40,812 bases of DNA, from IMG/VR virus record IMGVR_UViG_3300044710_000210, positions 1 to 40,812 of that record, one strand, 5' to 3'. This document shows positions 29,954 to 37,372 of the stretch, in pieces. The notes below the pieces were generated by a model. The model had not been told where the DNA came from and ran no database searches. It saw only the letters and a program-made list of their open reading frames with translations. Both the position numbers and the translations under genes were made by a program. The stretch is from a virus. The first letter of the stretch is position 1. The number at the start of each line of letters is the position of its first letter.

Positions 29954-30843
29954 GGCGCGTTGTCCTCAAACGGAAGTGCCGACCAATTCGCCTCGACGAA
30001 CTCCTCCGAGGCCCACACGTATCCCCCCTCGCACCAGTCCGCGCCCCAGCTGTTCAGCACCTTGTACTGGCGCTTCTTCGTGCCGTTCACCGAAACGGTC
30101 TTGTACGCGAGATAACCCATCGCGTGCCCGCCGGCAGTCGGGTCGCTCGGGTCGCAAGGCTGCGCGATGTCGCCCGCGACGAGCGCCTGGAACGCCTGCC
30201 CGACGAGCGTGCCGAACCACACGGGCCTCTTCGCCTCGAGCGAGGCCGCGACGAGGTCTCCCGCGCCCGCCCCCGTGGCGATGTCGTAGCTGCCGCCGAA
30301 TGGGACGGTGATGCCCGTCTCCGCCTCGGGAACGGTGAGCTCGGGCAGAAGGATCGGATCGCCGTCATCGTCCTGCGTCGCCGGCACGTCGGTGTTGCCG
30401 TCCTGCTCGGGTTTGCCGAACGGCACGGAACCGAATCGAGCAAACGCATCGCGCGCGTCGTCCAGCTGCGCTCCCTGGTCTTCGAGCCCGGGTCCGGGGA
30501 GAGGCATGCCCGCGGGCGTCTGCGCGTCGCGATAGAGCGCGTACATGATCTTCGCGAAGAACAGCGGGCTCACCATGTCCGCCTTGCCGCTGCGGATCAT
30601 GTCGACGACGAACTTCAACGCGGTCGCCGAGTGCGCCCAGCATGTTTCGCTGAGCCCCTGGTTGAGGATCCGCTTCACGAAGGCCGTGAGGTCGGCCTGT
30701 CCGCTCAGCGCCTTCAACGCCTTCATGATGGGCGCGTGCTCGGTCACGGGGGTGAGCGCGAGCGAGACGAGCGCCGTCGCGGGGTCCTTCTGCTTCAGAC
30801 CGCGACCGACCTTGGCACCCGACGGAAGCACGATGACGCTCAT
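29950..30843 (-). CDS. Papain-like (C1-type) cysteine protease
   Basis: This 297-residue protein has the papain catalytic pattern. NQGLSETCWAHSATA gives oxyanion Gln62 and nucleophile Cys68, GGHAMGY gives His240, and VLNSWGADWCEGGYVW gives Asn264 and the conserved NSWG block. The middle (about 110-220) is longer than in typical papains and Asp/Pro/Gly-rich. No signal peptide is seen, so it may act in the infected cell or be carried in the virion. Phage C1 proteases are uncommon. ATG 30843 has GGGAGGA upstream, and an intrinsic terminator ends 22 bases before the start, so expression may be attenuated. Confidence 0.85.
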   Translation of the reverse strand: MSVIVLPSGAKVGRGLKQKDPATALVSLALTPVTEHAPIMKALKALSGQADLTAFVKRILNQGLSETCWAHSATALKFVVDMIRSGKADMVSPLFFAKIMYALYRDAQTPAGMPLPGPGLEDQGAQLDDARDAFARFGSVPFGKPEQDGNTDVPATQDDDGDPILLPELTVPEAETGITVPFGGSYDIATGAGAGDLVAASLEAKRPVWFGTLVGQAFQALVAGDIAQPCDPSDPTAGGHAMGYLAYKTVSVNGTKKRQYKVLNSWGADWCEGGYVWASEEFVEANWSALPFEDNAP

Positions 30844-30866
30844 TCGATTCCTCCCAGGAAAAAGAA

Positions 30867-30899
30867 CGCCCACCGGAGATGCTCTCAATCCGGTGGGCG
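30867..30899 (-). terminator. Intrinsic terminator just upstream of the papain-like gene
   Basis: An 11-bp stem (CGCCCACCGGA with its complement) and an 11-base loop are followed by TTCTTTTTCC. It lies between a palindrome with TACTTT (30939-30934) and the start at 30843, so the promoter-hairpin-gene order allows attenuation. It may instead just end the upstream unit. Confidence 0.75.
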
Positions 30900-30949
30900 C
30901 CCTGCCCACGGTCCCACCGGGAACCTGCGCAGGAAAGTAGCCGGAATCG

Positions 30950-30971
30950 AAAGTGAGGTCGACCTCACTTT
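30950..30971. promoter_or_regulatory. Palindromic operator, perfect copy
   Basis: On the minus strand ten bases separate it from TACTTT (30939-30934). The TGA of 30965-31315 lies inside the palindrome. Confidence 0.75.
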
Positions 30972-31315
30972 TTCTCGTCGAGCTTTTCCACCGACGACGC
31001 GAACAGCTCTTTCGCCTGCCCGGCGAGCGATTGCGAATCCCCGAGCGTGTGGAAGTCCGCCTTGCACTCGCCGCGCTCCCGCCGGCGCCGCCCGCACACG
31101 GGGCACGCGCTTCCGCGAATGACGTCCCCCGGACGCGCGCCCGTCGCGGGCATCGACCCCGAGCTCTTGTGCTGCTTCGCCGTCGGTACCTCCTGCACCG
31201 CCCACGGACCTTCGAGCCGAGCGACGATGAGCTCGAGGAGCTCGAAGGTCCGCGGACTCGCGAGCCCTTCGGTGCGGACCTCCTGAAGCTTGTCGATGAT
31301 CTCCTTCGTGCTCAC
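30965..31315 (-). CDS. Small zinc-ribbon-like protein
   Basis: This 116-residue protein has an N-terminal helix (TKEIIDKLQEVRTEGLASPR), a second helix (TFELLELIVARLEGPWAVQE), then a Cys/His cluster CPVCGRRRRERGECKADFHT that could bind one zinc. A helical tail ends DEKK. The family is not recognised. GTG 31315 is chosen because it overlaps the lysozyme stop as GTGA; a TTG two codons earlier (31321) would also work. The stop lies inside palindrome 30950-30971. Confidence 0.55.
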   Translation of the reverse strand: MSTKEIIDKLQEVRTEGLASPRTFELLELIVARLEGPWAVQEVPTAKQHKSSGSMPATGARPGDVIRGSACPVCGRRRRERGECKADFHTLGDSQSLAGQAKELFASSVEKLDEKK

Positions 31316-31935
31316 GGCCAACCGGTTAGCACGTCGGGATCCCCGTGGTTCGACACGACGGCGGCCGCGGCGGTGAACAACTTTACGTCGGCCGTGTTTC
31401 TGGGGCGAAGCCCGGGATTACCCGTCGCGTCCATGGAGCACTGCGCGGCGCACTCGACGAAGTCGCACGCGTTCACCGCGGCAGTGAACTTCGGATACCC
31501 GGGAGCGAAGTCCGCTCCCATCGCCCACGCCATGGAGAGCACGCCAAGCTGCGCGTCCGCGGGAAGGTCATCGTAGTCCGGGAAGTGCTTCCGCAGCTCG
31601 ATCTCGTTGTCGGTCGCCTTGCCCTGCACGAGGTTGTCGATCGCCGATTCGGTCAGGCGTAGGTTCGTGAGCGGCGCGAACGCACCCCCGCCGGCGAGGT
31701 ACAGGTCGGTGCGCGCCTTCACCGCGTGCCATGCGACCGCAATGCTGTCGACGTCCGCGGGCTGCGTCGGGTCCCCCTGGATGCACCACGGCAGGGCGAG
31801 CGCCGCTTCGATCGGGTCGATGAGGTTTCCGATGCCCGTGGTCACGTACCCCTTCACATCGCAGTACATCCACGAGCAATGTCCCTCGAAGGACGTCGAG
31901 AATCGGAAGAAGACGTTCGCGACCGCTGCTTTCAT
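31312..31935 (-). CDS. Lysozyme-like endolysin
   Basis: This 207-residue protein has FSTSFEGHCSWMYCDVKGYV then TTGIGNLIDP near the N-terminus. A Glu followed by MYxDxKGYVTTGIGN is the catalytic pattern of the lysozyme/muramidase superfamily that cleaves the peptidoglycan glycan backbone. A helical domain follows (QLGVLSMAWAMGADFAPGYP). There is no signal peptide, so a holin would be needed for release. ATG 31935 has GGAGGT seven bases upstream and a TAGGCT hexamer above it. A u-spanin, a lipoprotein and a protease lie downstream, making a lysis region. The subfamily is not certain. Confidence 0.7.
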   Translation of the reverse strand: MKAAVANVFFRFSTSFEGHCSWMYCDVKGYVTTGIGNLIDPIEAALALPWCIQGDPTQPADVDSIAVAWHAVKARTDLYLAGGGAFAPLTNLRLTESAIDNLVQGKATDNEIELRKHFPDYDDLPADAQLGVLSMAWAMGADFAPGYPKFTAAVNACDFVECAAQCSMDATGNPGLRPRNTADVKLFTAAAAVVSNHGDPDVLTGWP

Positions 31936-31957
31936 GATCGGACCTCCGACCCGGAGC

Positions 31958-33169
31958 CTATCCCCGGATCGCCGCCAGCGCCGCCTCGATGCGGTCGACT
32001 TCGCGCTTCGCATTCGCGAGGCACTCGACAAGCATCGCTTCCACGCCGGCGATCGGCGTCATCGTCGCAACGATCTTCTCAGCGCTCGCGCGGGACGGAC
32101 GCGTCTTGCTCTTCGTCATCGTTGGCTTCGACTTCGGCTTTCGCGCCGGCGCAGTACGATTGATGCCCGCCGTGCCGCGGGCGACGTACTGCTTCGCCGT
32201 CGGAAAGTACTTCCGAGGGTTGCCCCCGGCCGTAACGAAGCCGCGGGCGACGAGCTGAGACAACGTCGCCGACGTCGGACCGGGCTTGTCTTCGATGTAG
32301 TCGGCGATCTCATTCGCGTTCCAACCCGGGTGCTCTCCAACAGTTTCGACGATCTTCTGGGTCTTCGTGATCTTCGCGGGCATGGGCTTCGACTCCTCCG
32401 GAGCCAGGATGCCGCCTTCCGCGATGTCGTCTTCGCGCGGAATGCCGAACCACCGGAGAAACGGGCCCGAGTGCAGCACCGCCGCGTCATCCTCGTCGGG
32501 GGCTTCGTCCTCCGGATCGGGCTCGGCGGTCGTTTCATTCTCCGGATCGGGCTCGGCGGTCGTTTCATTCTCCGCCACGCGCGCGCGTTCTTGCTCGAGC
32601 TCGAGCACATTGATGCCCTCAGACACCCCTCTCACCGGGCGCCGATCCAGCGGGTCGACCTCCTCGCCGTTCATCTCCTGCAGCATGGGCAGATGCCTTT
32701 CCTCGGTCTTCGTCAACGCCATGATCTCGAGCTGCCGAACTCGTTCGCGAGTGACGTTCATGAGCAACCCCGTCGCATCCAATGTCGCGCCGCCCTGGTC
32801 CGCGATGTCGAGCACGCACGTGTGCTGAAGCTCGTCCGGCTCGAGGTCGGGGAAGTTCATCTTGATTGCGCCCGTGCGCGGCGAGACGTCGAGATATAGG
32901 TGGTACCGGCACCCGACCCATGGACACGGGCGTTCGACGGCCGAGCAATCGGCGCGCGTGCGAGGTCGCTCGGCCTGGTTCGCGTCGATCTCCTCCTGCG
33001 GAAACATCATCCGCGCGAGAAGCCGATCGCGCTTCGGCATTCGTCGGAGCGATACCGTCGACGCGCGCACGTCCCGATGACGGCGACTGCGCTTGGCTTC
33101 CCGGCTCAACTCCTCATGGGATTCAGCCGACGGCGGGGAGCTCGCCGCGGCAGATTCCTCGAACGCCAC
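31958..33169 (-). CDS. Sigma-region-4/winged-helix transcription regulator
   Basis: The protein has about 403 residues. An N-terminal region carries [20 protein letters not shown], then [20 protein letters not shown], and then [20 protein letters not shown]. The last part is a helix-turn-helix of sigma-70 region 4 type, which contacts -35 DNA or activators. I associate CP-VxCxYHLYLDV proteins with myxobacterial relatives, from memory. After an acidic repeat linker ([10 protein letters not shown] twice) a winged-helix-like domain follows ([20 protein letters not shown]) and a C-terminal coil. GTG 33169 follows TATCAT by six bases. It is a strong candidate for binding the palindromes. Confidence 0.7.
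   Translation of the reverse strand: MAFEESAAASSPPSAESHEELSREAKRSRRHRDVRASTVSLRRMPKRDRLLARMMFPQEEIDANQAERPRTRADCSAVERPCPWVGCRYHLYLDVSPRTGAIKMNFPDLEPDELQHTCVLDIADQGGATLDATGLLMNVTRERVRQLEIMALTKTEERHLPMLQEMNGEEVDPLDRRPVRGVSEGINVLELEQERARVAENETTAEPDPENETTAEPDPEDEAPDEDDAAVLHSGPFLRWFGIPREDDIAEGGILAPEESKPMPAKITKTQKIVETVGEHPGWNANEIADYIEDKPGPTSATLSQLVARGFVTAGGNPRKYFPTAKQYVARGTAGINRTAPARKPKSKPTMTKSKTRPSRASAEKIVATMTPIAGVEAMLVECLANAKREVDRIEAALAAIRG
32509..32573 (-). repeat. 30-bp tandem repeat, about 2.2 copies
   Basis: A 30-bp unit at 32521-32550 repeats in frame and encodes the acidic peptide [10 protein letters not shown] twice. It forms a linker between the two DNA-binding-like parts of the regulator 31958-33169. 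Confidence 0.6.
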
Positions 33170-33175
33170 CGACGG

Positions 33176-33181
33176 ATGATA
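33176..33181 (-). promoter_or_regulatory. -10-like hexamer TATCAT before the regulator start
   Basis: TATCAT in the string GCGGTATCAT is followed by six bases and GTG 33169. It closely resembles GCGGCATCAT at other starts. No palindrome is near. Confidence 0.5.
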
Positions 33182-33194
33182 CCGCGAAAGCGCG

Positions 33195-33857
33195 TCAGCC
33201 CGGTCCGCCCTGCTCGAACACGATGATGTTGGCGGCACCCGCGGCGATCGTGAGGTCGGCCGTGCTCGACACGATGATGGTGTAGGTGTGCGGGTTGTTG
33301 TCGGGCAGGACGTCGGTGTCGTGGATGTGCCCCGAGGCGTAGGGCGTCCCGCCCAGGCCGCCAGGCGTGTTGGCCAGCTGGTTCAGGTTCACCTGCCCCG
33401 GCGTCCCGTAGTCGCGGTAGAGCGCCGCCTGGAAATTCGCCTGCGATGCGAGCGTGCCGTCGAACTGGGCCGTCAAGAACACGATGCCGCTCTTCTGCCG
33501 CGTGAAGTTCGGGCTGGTGAGCATGACCGAGGTGGCGGGTCCGAGCTGGCTCGGGCTGTCGTAGTCCAGGTAATTCGGTGAGCCACTCAATTGAGCCTCC
33601 AACGCAGTGAGGTCGATCGTTCCACGAATCGTCGGTGACTTCGGACCGGCGAACTTGAACATCGCGACGCCGGTGTCCCCCGTGATCGTGATCGTGCACG
33701 CGCCCTGCGTCGAGAAGTCGTAGGAGTCGGGCGCAAACGGCCACGTCGCCGCCTGCCCTCCCGTCTGAATCGACACCCCCGTGAGCGAGTTCCAGATGAC
33801 CTACGCGAGAGCGAGTGCGCCCGGAGTCGTTCCCGGGTCGAGGATGATGGTCCCCAT
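33195..33857 (-). CDS. Beta-rich virion-like protein interrupted by an in-frame amber codon
   Basis: The frame runs from ATG 33857: MGTIILDPGTTPGALALA, then TAG at 33803-33801, then VIWNSLTGVSIQTGGQAATW and about 200 more residues to the TGA at 33195. The start is supported by CATACT seven bases upstream, as at the other leaderless starts. The continuation after TAG remains in frame and coding-like (SYDFSTQGACTITITGDTGV). If translation starts again at GTG 33776, the 18-codon peptide is separate. Amber read-through, a nonsense mutation or a short leader peptide are all possible. TAG stops elsewhere argue against genome-wide recoding. Product family unknown. Confidence 0.5.
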
Positions 33858-33864
33858 GCCGCGC

Positions 33865-33870
33865 AGTATG
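33865..33870 (-). promoter_or_regulatory. -10-like hexamer CATACT before a leaderless start
   Basis: CATACT is followed by seven bases and ATG 33857. A TTGACC lies 19 bases upstream of it and could be a -35. This supports the ATG in front of the amber codon. Confidence 0.5.
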
Positions 33871-33919
33871 CGCGGACCGGTTGAGCTCGGGTCAAGTGCA
33901 ACGTTTGCGCTGCGTTAGC

Positions 33920-34312
33920 TCACGTGCCGCCCGACGGCGTAAGCCCCGGAATGAACTGGGGCATCCCGACCGTCGGCGATGACGCGCGCGTCGCGTTCGG
34001 CGGAACGTTCACGAGGTTGAGCCGCAGGTCGACGCAATCCATCTGCGAGCTCGCCTCGTTCAGCACGAGCTGGAGGAAGCTCGCCGCGACGGCGGTGTCC
34101 ACGACGAGCGTGTTGCCCCGGAGCTGCCACTGCCGATACACCGCGCTCCACGTGATCGCCGTGCGGTTCGCGCTGCCGTGCGGAACGAGCCGCTGCAGCG
34201 GATGCGTCCCGCCCGGGAACTGCGGCCCCGTCGTCATCGACGTGTTCACGGCCTGAGTCAGCACGAACTGCCCGCCGTCCGCGCGAGCGACAAGGTCGGC
34301 CTGGGTGATCAT
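33920..34312 (-). CDS. Unknown protein downstream of DUF6527
   Basis: This 130-residue protein reads MITQADLVARADGGQFVLTQ and AITWSAVYRQWQLRGNTLVV, and ends with Pro/Thr/Gly (IPGLTPSGGT). It has mixed strands and a helix (AVAASFLQLVLNEASSQMDC). The family is not recognised. ATG 34312 overlaps the stop of 34309-34638 as ATGA, so it is the last gene of a coupled trio with the phosphatase-like and DUF6527 genes. A virion role is possible from composition; nothing in the sequence proves it. Confidence 0.55.
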   Translation of the reverse strand: MITQADLVARADGGQFVLTQAVNTSMTTGPQFPGGTHPLQRLVPHGSANRTAITWSAVYRQWQLRGNTLVVDTAVAASFLQLVLNEASSQMDCVDLRLNLVNVPPNATRASSPTVGMPQFIPGLTPSGGT

Positions 34313-34638
34313 GCGTAATCCTCCGCGTTCCAACCCTTCCAGTCGAGAAGGTCTACCACCTGATTCGCGAGCTCGTGTCCGCAGTCGCCGAGATACCGGA
34401 TGCGCCCGTTCTCCACGAACGAATGACACGCCGGCGAGAACACCGTGCCGTCTTCCCGTTTCACTTGGTGCACGTGGATGCTCGGTCCAAACGTCGGGCT
34501 CTCCTCGTTGCCGTTGAACGTCCATCCGCCCGGGTACGGTTGCGTCGTGATGACGTGGACGTCCTTGCAGCCCGGGCACCAGAACCCGTAGCCGTAGTGC
34601 ACCCCGTCGTGCGTCGTGATGTGGTTGAGCTTGCTCAC
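34309..34638 (-). CDS. DUF6527 family protein
   Basis: This 109-residue protein has YGYGFWCPGCKDVHVITTQP, then GWTFNGNEESPTFGPSIHVH, then ACHSFVENGRIRYLGDCGHE. The spacing W-C-P-G-C...GWxxNGxxxxPTFxPS...CHSFVxxGxIxxLxDCxHxL matches the pattern of DUF6527, often seen in phages and sometimes misnamed ammonia monooxygenase. The Cys and His residues probably bind zinc. Function is unknown. GTG 34638 overlaps the stop of the upstream gene as GTGA, and its own stop overlaps the next start. The family assignment is from memory. Confidence 0.75.
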   Translation of the reverse strand: MSKLNHITTHDGVHYGYGFWCPGCKDVHVITTQPYPGGWTFNGNEESPTFGPSIHVHQVKREDGTVFSPACHSFVENGRIRYLGDCGHELANQVVDLLDWKGWNAEDYA

Positions 34639-35240
34639 TTCACCGAGAATCCACCCTCGGTCGTGCCGGACGTGTCGGCCTTCATCAAGGACACCGACGG
34701 ACTACGCAGCGCCTTGAGCTCCTTCGGCATGAACCGGTCAAGCAATTTGCGCATGTGAACGTTCGCGAATGCGCGATCTCCCCGGAGGTCCTGCAAGTAC
34801 TTGCGGCAGCACTCGCCGTCGTCGCACTCGCCGGCGAGGACGAGCGCCATGCCTGCGAGCCAGAGCGAACGGTTCTCCCCCGCCTCGCACGTCACGAGGA
34901 CCTTCTGCGGCTTGATGCGCTCGAGCGGGTCGGCGTCTGGACTCCCCCCGAACAATGGCTTCGGCGCGTACTTCTTCCAGATGTCGAACGACACGGTGAA
35001 CGGACTCATCGTGTACGCGATGAACTCGGCGGCCGCCGTCGCCCGCTTGATGTCGTCGATGCTCGGCTCCTCGTAGTCGTCGGTCAGCGGGACCCGCTTC
35101 ACGGTGACGCCGTCCGGGAACCGCTCGCCGACGTGCTGGTGCTCCTTGGCCGCAAGCACGACGAGCCCGAACGACGCACATGCCGCGGGCTCGGGATCCG
35201 CCCCTACCGAAAGCTCCCTGCCGACCGTCGTGAACACCAT
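34635..35240 (-). CDS. Dual-specificity/tyrosine phosphatase-like protein
   Basis: This 201-residue protein has VLVTCEAGENRSLWLAGMAL at about 114-133. The loop C118-E-A-G-E-N-R124-S is the CX5R(S/T) phosphate-binding loop of cysteine-dependent phosphatases, preceded by hydrophobic strand VLVT as expected. TDDYEEPSIDDI at 53-64 lies upstream of the loop in the place of a general-acid Asp. Helices follow. A substrate cannot be named; a host phosphoprotein is the obvious guess. A TAGGGT hexamer lies 18 bases before ATG 35240. It is coupled to DUF6527 and a third gene. The fold assignment rests on one motif and its context. Confidence 0.7.
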   Translation of the reverse strand: MVFTTVGRELSVGADPEPAACASFGLVVLAAKEHQHVGERFPDGVTVKRVPLTDDYEEPSIDDIKRATAAAEFIAYTMSPFTVSFDIWKKYAPKPLFGGSPDADPLERIKPQKVLVTCEAGENRSLWLAGMALVLAGECDDGECCRKYLQDLRGDRAFANVHMRKLLDRFMPKELKALRSPSVSLMKADTSGTTEGGFSVK

Positions 35241-35271
35241 GGGGCGACGGTACGGCAGACCCTAACGCCTG

Positions 35272-35290
35272 GTCCACGCGCCCCGTGGAC
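35272..35290. terminator. Hairpin between the fibre-like gene and the phosphatase gene
   Basis: GTCCACG and CGTGGAC form a 7-bp stem around CGCCC. The plus strand continues GCGTTTTC; the minus strand has no U run. A second G5/C5 pairing lies just beyond (35305-35325). Likely ends the 35331-35834 transcript. Confidence 0.4.
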
Positions 35291-35330
35291 GCGTTTTCAC
35301 CCCGAGGGGGTCCAATCCCCCGCGGGAGGG

Positions 35331-35834
35331 TCAAAAGGGCGCGGTGGCCCGCGTCACGTCGGGGAACACCAGGTACTCACCGTGCTCCCCCGTGTACACG
35401 TTGCCCGACGGGTCGATGCCCTGGACGTCGTACACGAGCCGGATCGGGCCGTCCGCGAGCGCGATCGTGTTCAACGGACCGAACTGCACCTGGGCGATGC
35501 CCGCGGCCGCGTTCACGATCGTGATGATGTTCGGCGCCACTCCGGTCGTCTTGCTGGTCGCGACCGCCTGATTGTCCTGGTCGGCCGTTTGGTACTTGAG
35601 CAAACACGCGATGAACCATCCCGTGATGTTCTGCGGGTTGCCCGACGGCGTCGCCGCCTGCATCGCCACGGTCGAAGGCGCGCCGTCCCGCCGGTAGCGC
35701 TGGAGGAACGGCGCGAGCGTTTGCACCCCCGGCTGGAAGAACTGCACCTGGAAGACGAGCGTGTCACCGCGGAAGCCTTTGCGCCGAACGATCTCCGGCC
35801 GGCACAACTCGTCATCGTCGTCGCGGAAGCCCAT
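35331..35834 (-). CDS. BppU-like baseplate or fibre-attachment protein
   Basis: This 167-residue protein has RGDTLVFQVQFFQPGVQTLA, then PQNITGWFIACLLKYQTADQ and later GEHGEYLVFPDVTRA. The order GDTLxFxVxF...ITGWxI...F...Y.V.G.DPSG..Y.GE.GEYLVF is like the N-terminal beta domain of phage BppU-type baseplate upper proteins. This is a remembered pattern; the domain attaches fibres to the baseplate. The start ATG 35834 is preceded by TAGGCT seven bases upstream and a perfect palindrome five bases further. No Shine-Dalgarno is seen. It ends in a hairpin region (35272-35290). Confidence 0.6.
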   Translation of the reverse strand: MGFRDDDDELCRPEIVRRKGFRGDTLVFQVQFFQPGVQTLAPFLQRYRRDGAPSTVAMQAATPSGNPQNITGWFIACLLKYQTADQDNQAVATSKTTGVAPNIITIVNAAAGIAQVQFGPLNTIALADGPIRLVYDVQGIDPSGNVYTGEHGEYLVFPDVTRATAPF

Positions 35835-35852
35835 GGCGAAGAGCCTACGCGG

Positions 35853-35874
35853 AAAGTGAGGTCGACCTCACTTT
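35853..35874. promoter_or_regulatory. Palindromic operator, perfect copy, with phased -10 TAGGCT
   Basis: On the minus strand five bases separate it from TAGGCT (35847-35842), then seven bases lead to ATG 35834. The upstream gene stop is at 35878. Confidence 0.8.
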
Positions 35875-35877
35875 CGG

Positions 35878-36639
35878 TCACGCGCCGATCGACACGTTGT
35901 ACCGGGACCCGAGGTAGCCCCACATCGAGTTCATGTCGGCGCTGTCGAGCAGCGCCTTGAACATCGCGTACTCGAGCACCTTGCCGTTCAACGATTGCGC
36001 GCCGCCCGTCGTCGACCCGATCGCAAACGACGACGGCTGCCCGCTGCCGCACGAGCCAGTCGCTACGGGGGTCTTCGCGTTCCAGTACAGCTTGTTCGTC
36101 GACGCGCCCGCTTTGTACTGGAACGCCATGATGCTCGGGCCCGCGAGGGCGCCCGCGCCGATGGTCGCCGACAACGCAGCCCCGCAGTTGAGGCTGATCT
36201 CCGACGCGCTCGATCCGTTGCTCAGCATCATTGTCGCGAACGCGTTGAAGTCATCGATGAACACCTGCGCGGAGCTGGTGCCGTCCGTGTTGCCGACGAC
36301 GAACACCGTGATGCCCGAAGTCGTGACCGGAGGGGCCGTGTGGAAGAAGCCCGTCGACATGAACTGATTGCTCGCGCTCGCGAGAGCCAGCGACGTCCGA
36401 TGGTTCCACGCACTGTCGCTGGCGATGACCGTTGGGCGGCTGCCCGACGTCGCCTGTGAGGCGTTCTCGTTGACGTCGCCGACGCCGCTCTGGTCCGCCC
36501 ACCCCGAAAGCGGTCCACCCGACGGCGTCTGCCCGAGGTCAGCGCGCAACCACCACGCGAGCGTGGCCAGGTCGGTCGGGACGAACGGAATCGCGTCCGG
36601 ACCGATGAGCCGTGAGCCGAGTCCTACAGGGGGAGCCAT
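35878..36639 (-). CDS. LamG/concanavalin-like fibre protein
   Basis: This 253-residue protein has LATLAWWLRADLGQTPSGGP, then LSGWADQSGVGDVNENASQA and ITVFVVGNTDGTSSAQVFID. The WWLRAD...WxDxSG pattern opens many LamG/concanavalin A-like sugar-binding beta sandwiches in fibre and surface proteins. It is rich in Ser, Asn and Gly. It probably binds glycan at the tail or capsid surface; target unknown. ATG 36639 lies one base after the previous stop, so it is coupled to 36641-37372. The match is a pattern recalled by eye. Confidence 0.65.
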   Translation of the reverse strand: MAPPVGLGSRLIGPDAIPFVPTDLATLAWWLRADLGQTPSGGPLSGWADQSGVGDVNENASQATSGSRPTVIASDSAWNHRTSLALASASNQFMSTGFFHTAPPVTTSGITVFVVGNTDGTSSAQVFIDDFNAFATMMLSNGSSASEISLNCGAALSATIGAGALAGPSIMAFQYKAGASTNKLYWNAKTPVATGSCGSGQPSSFAIGSTTGGAQSLNGKVLEYAMFKALLDSADMNSMWGYLGSRYNVSIGA

Positions 36640-36640
36640 C

Positions 36641-37372
36641 TCAGAACAGGTAGCCCCACTGCGTCAGCGCCTTCACGTCGACCGTGAGGCTCGCATCGCC
36701 CGTCACAATGACCTGGGCGAACTTGCTCGTCCCGTCGAGCTGCAACGCGGCCGACCACCCCGAAGGCGGCGCCCCCGCGTTCGTCCCGATCTGCAACGAC
36801 GTGAGCAACGCACCCATCGCGACCGGCGAGCCTGGGGTCACGACCGCCCAGCTCCACGACATCTTGAACCGAGCACCGACCGCCGTGGTCGTCGAGACCA
36901 TCGAGAGCTCGACGTCGAGGTCGAACTGCCCCTGCGTGCACGGAGCGCCGGCGGTGCCCGGAAGCGGGATGTTCGGACCGACCTGGATGCTCGTGTGCGA
37001 CGCGGCCGTCGTCTGCGCGGTGTAGATCGCCGTCTTGGTGCGCGCCTCCTGAGCAGGAGCCACGGTCCCGGGCAGAAACGACGACAGCCCGTCGACTGTC
37101 GGATTCGAAAGAGGCTGGTCAGTGTCGAGGAGCGACGCGAGCGCGCCGGCGTGCACCATGTCGCTGAGCGGCGACGCCTGCCCCTGGCCTCGCGCCTTCA
37201 GCTGTTGGGCGAGCTGCGCCGCGGCGAGGACGACCGGGTCGCTGCCCGGCCAGAACTGCCCGCCGACGGCTTGGATCGGCGCAAGGGGTTGGACGGCGTC
37301 GTCGATGATCGTACCGGGGAAAAACCGGGTGACACCGACGAAGACTTCGTTCAGCAGGATCCACTTGGCCAC
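36641..37372 (-). CDS. Two-domain virion protein, paralogue of 16001-16723 at its N-terminus
   Basis: This 243-residue protein starts MAKWILLNEVFVGVTRFFPG and shares about 90 residues with 16001-16723, including FPGxxIxDA, WPxxDPVVxAAAxxA and RGQGQ. The C-terminal part differs: a beta domain with QFDLDVELSMVSTTTAVGAR and FKMSWSWAVVTPGSPVAMGA. A shared docking module with different surface domains is inferred. GTG 37372 lies six bases after TAGGTT. The perfect palindrome lies 22 bases above that hexamer rather than five, a different spacing from most copies. Confidence 0.6.
   Translation of the reverse strand: MAKWILLNEVFVGVTRFFPGTIIDDAVQPLAPIQAVGGQFWPGSDPVVLAAAQLAQQLKARGQGQASPLSDMVHAGALASLLDTDQPLSNPTVDGLSSFLPGTVAPAQEARTKTAIYTAQTTAASHTSIQVGPNIPLPGTAGAPCTQGQFDLDVELSMVSTTTAVGARFKMSWSWAVVTPGSPVAMGALLTSLQIGTNAGAPPSGWSAALQLDGTSKFAQVIVTGDASLTVDVKALTQWGYLF

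Noticed and set aside
33795-33857. Genome-wide recoding of TAG to an amino acid
   Set aside because: Other TAG codons act as proper stops at the ends of real genes, for example 2080-2082, 3305-3307 and 3675-3677.
9497-35290. Homology of the hairpins at 9497 and 35272
   Set aside because: They share a 15-base core but lie in opposite orientation relative to transcription, and GC-rich hairpins are expected by chance in this genome.
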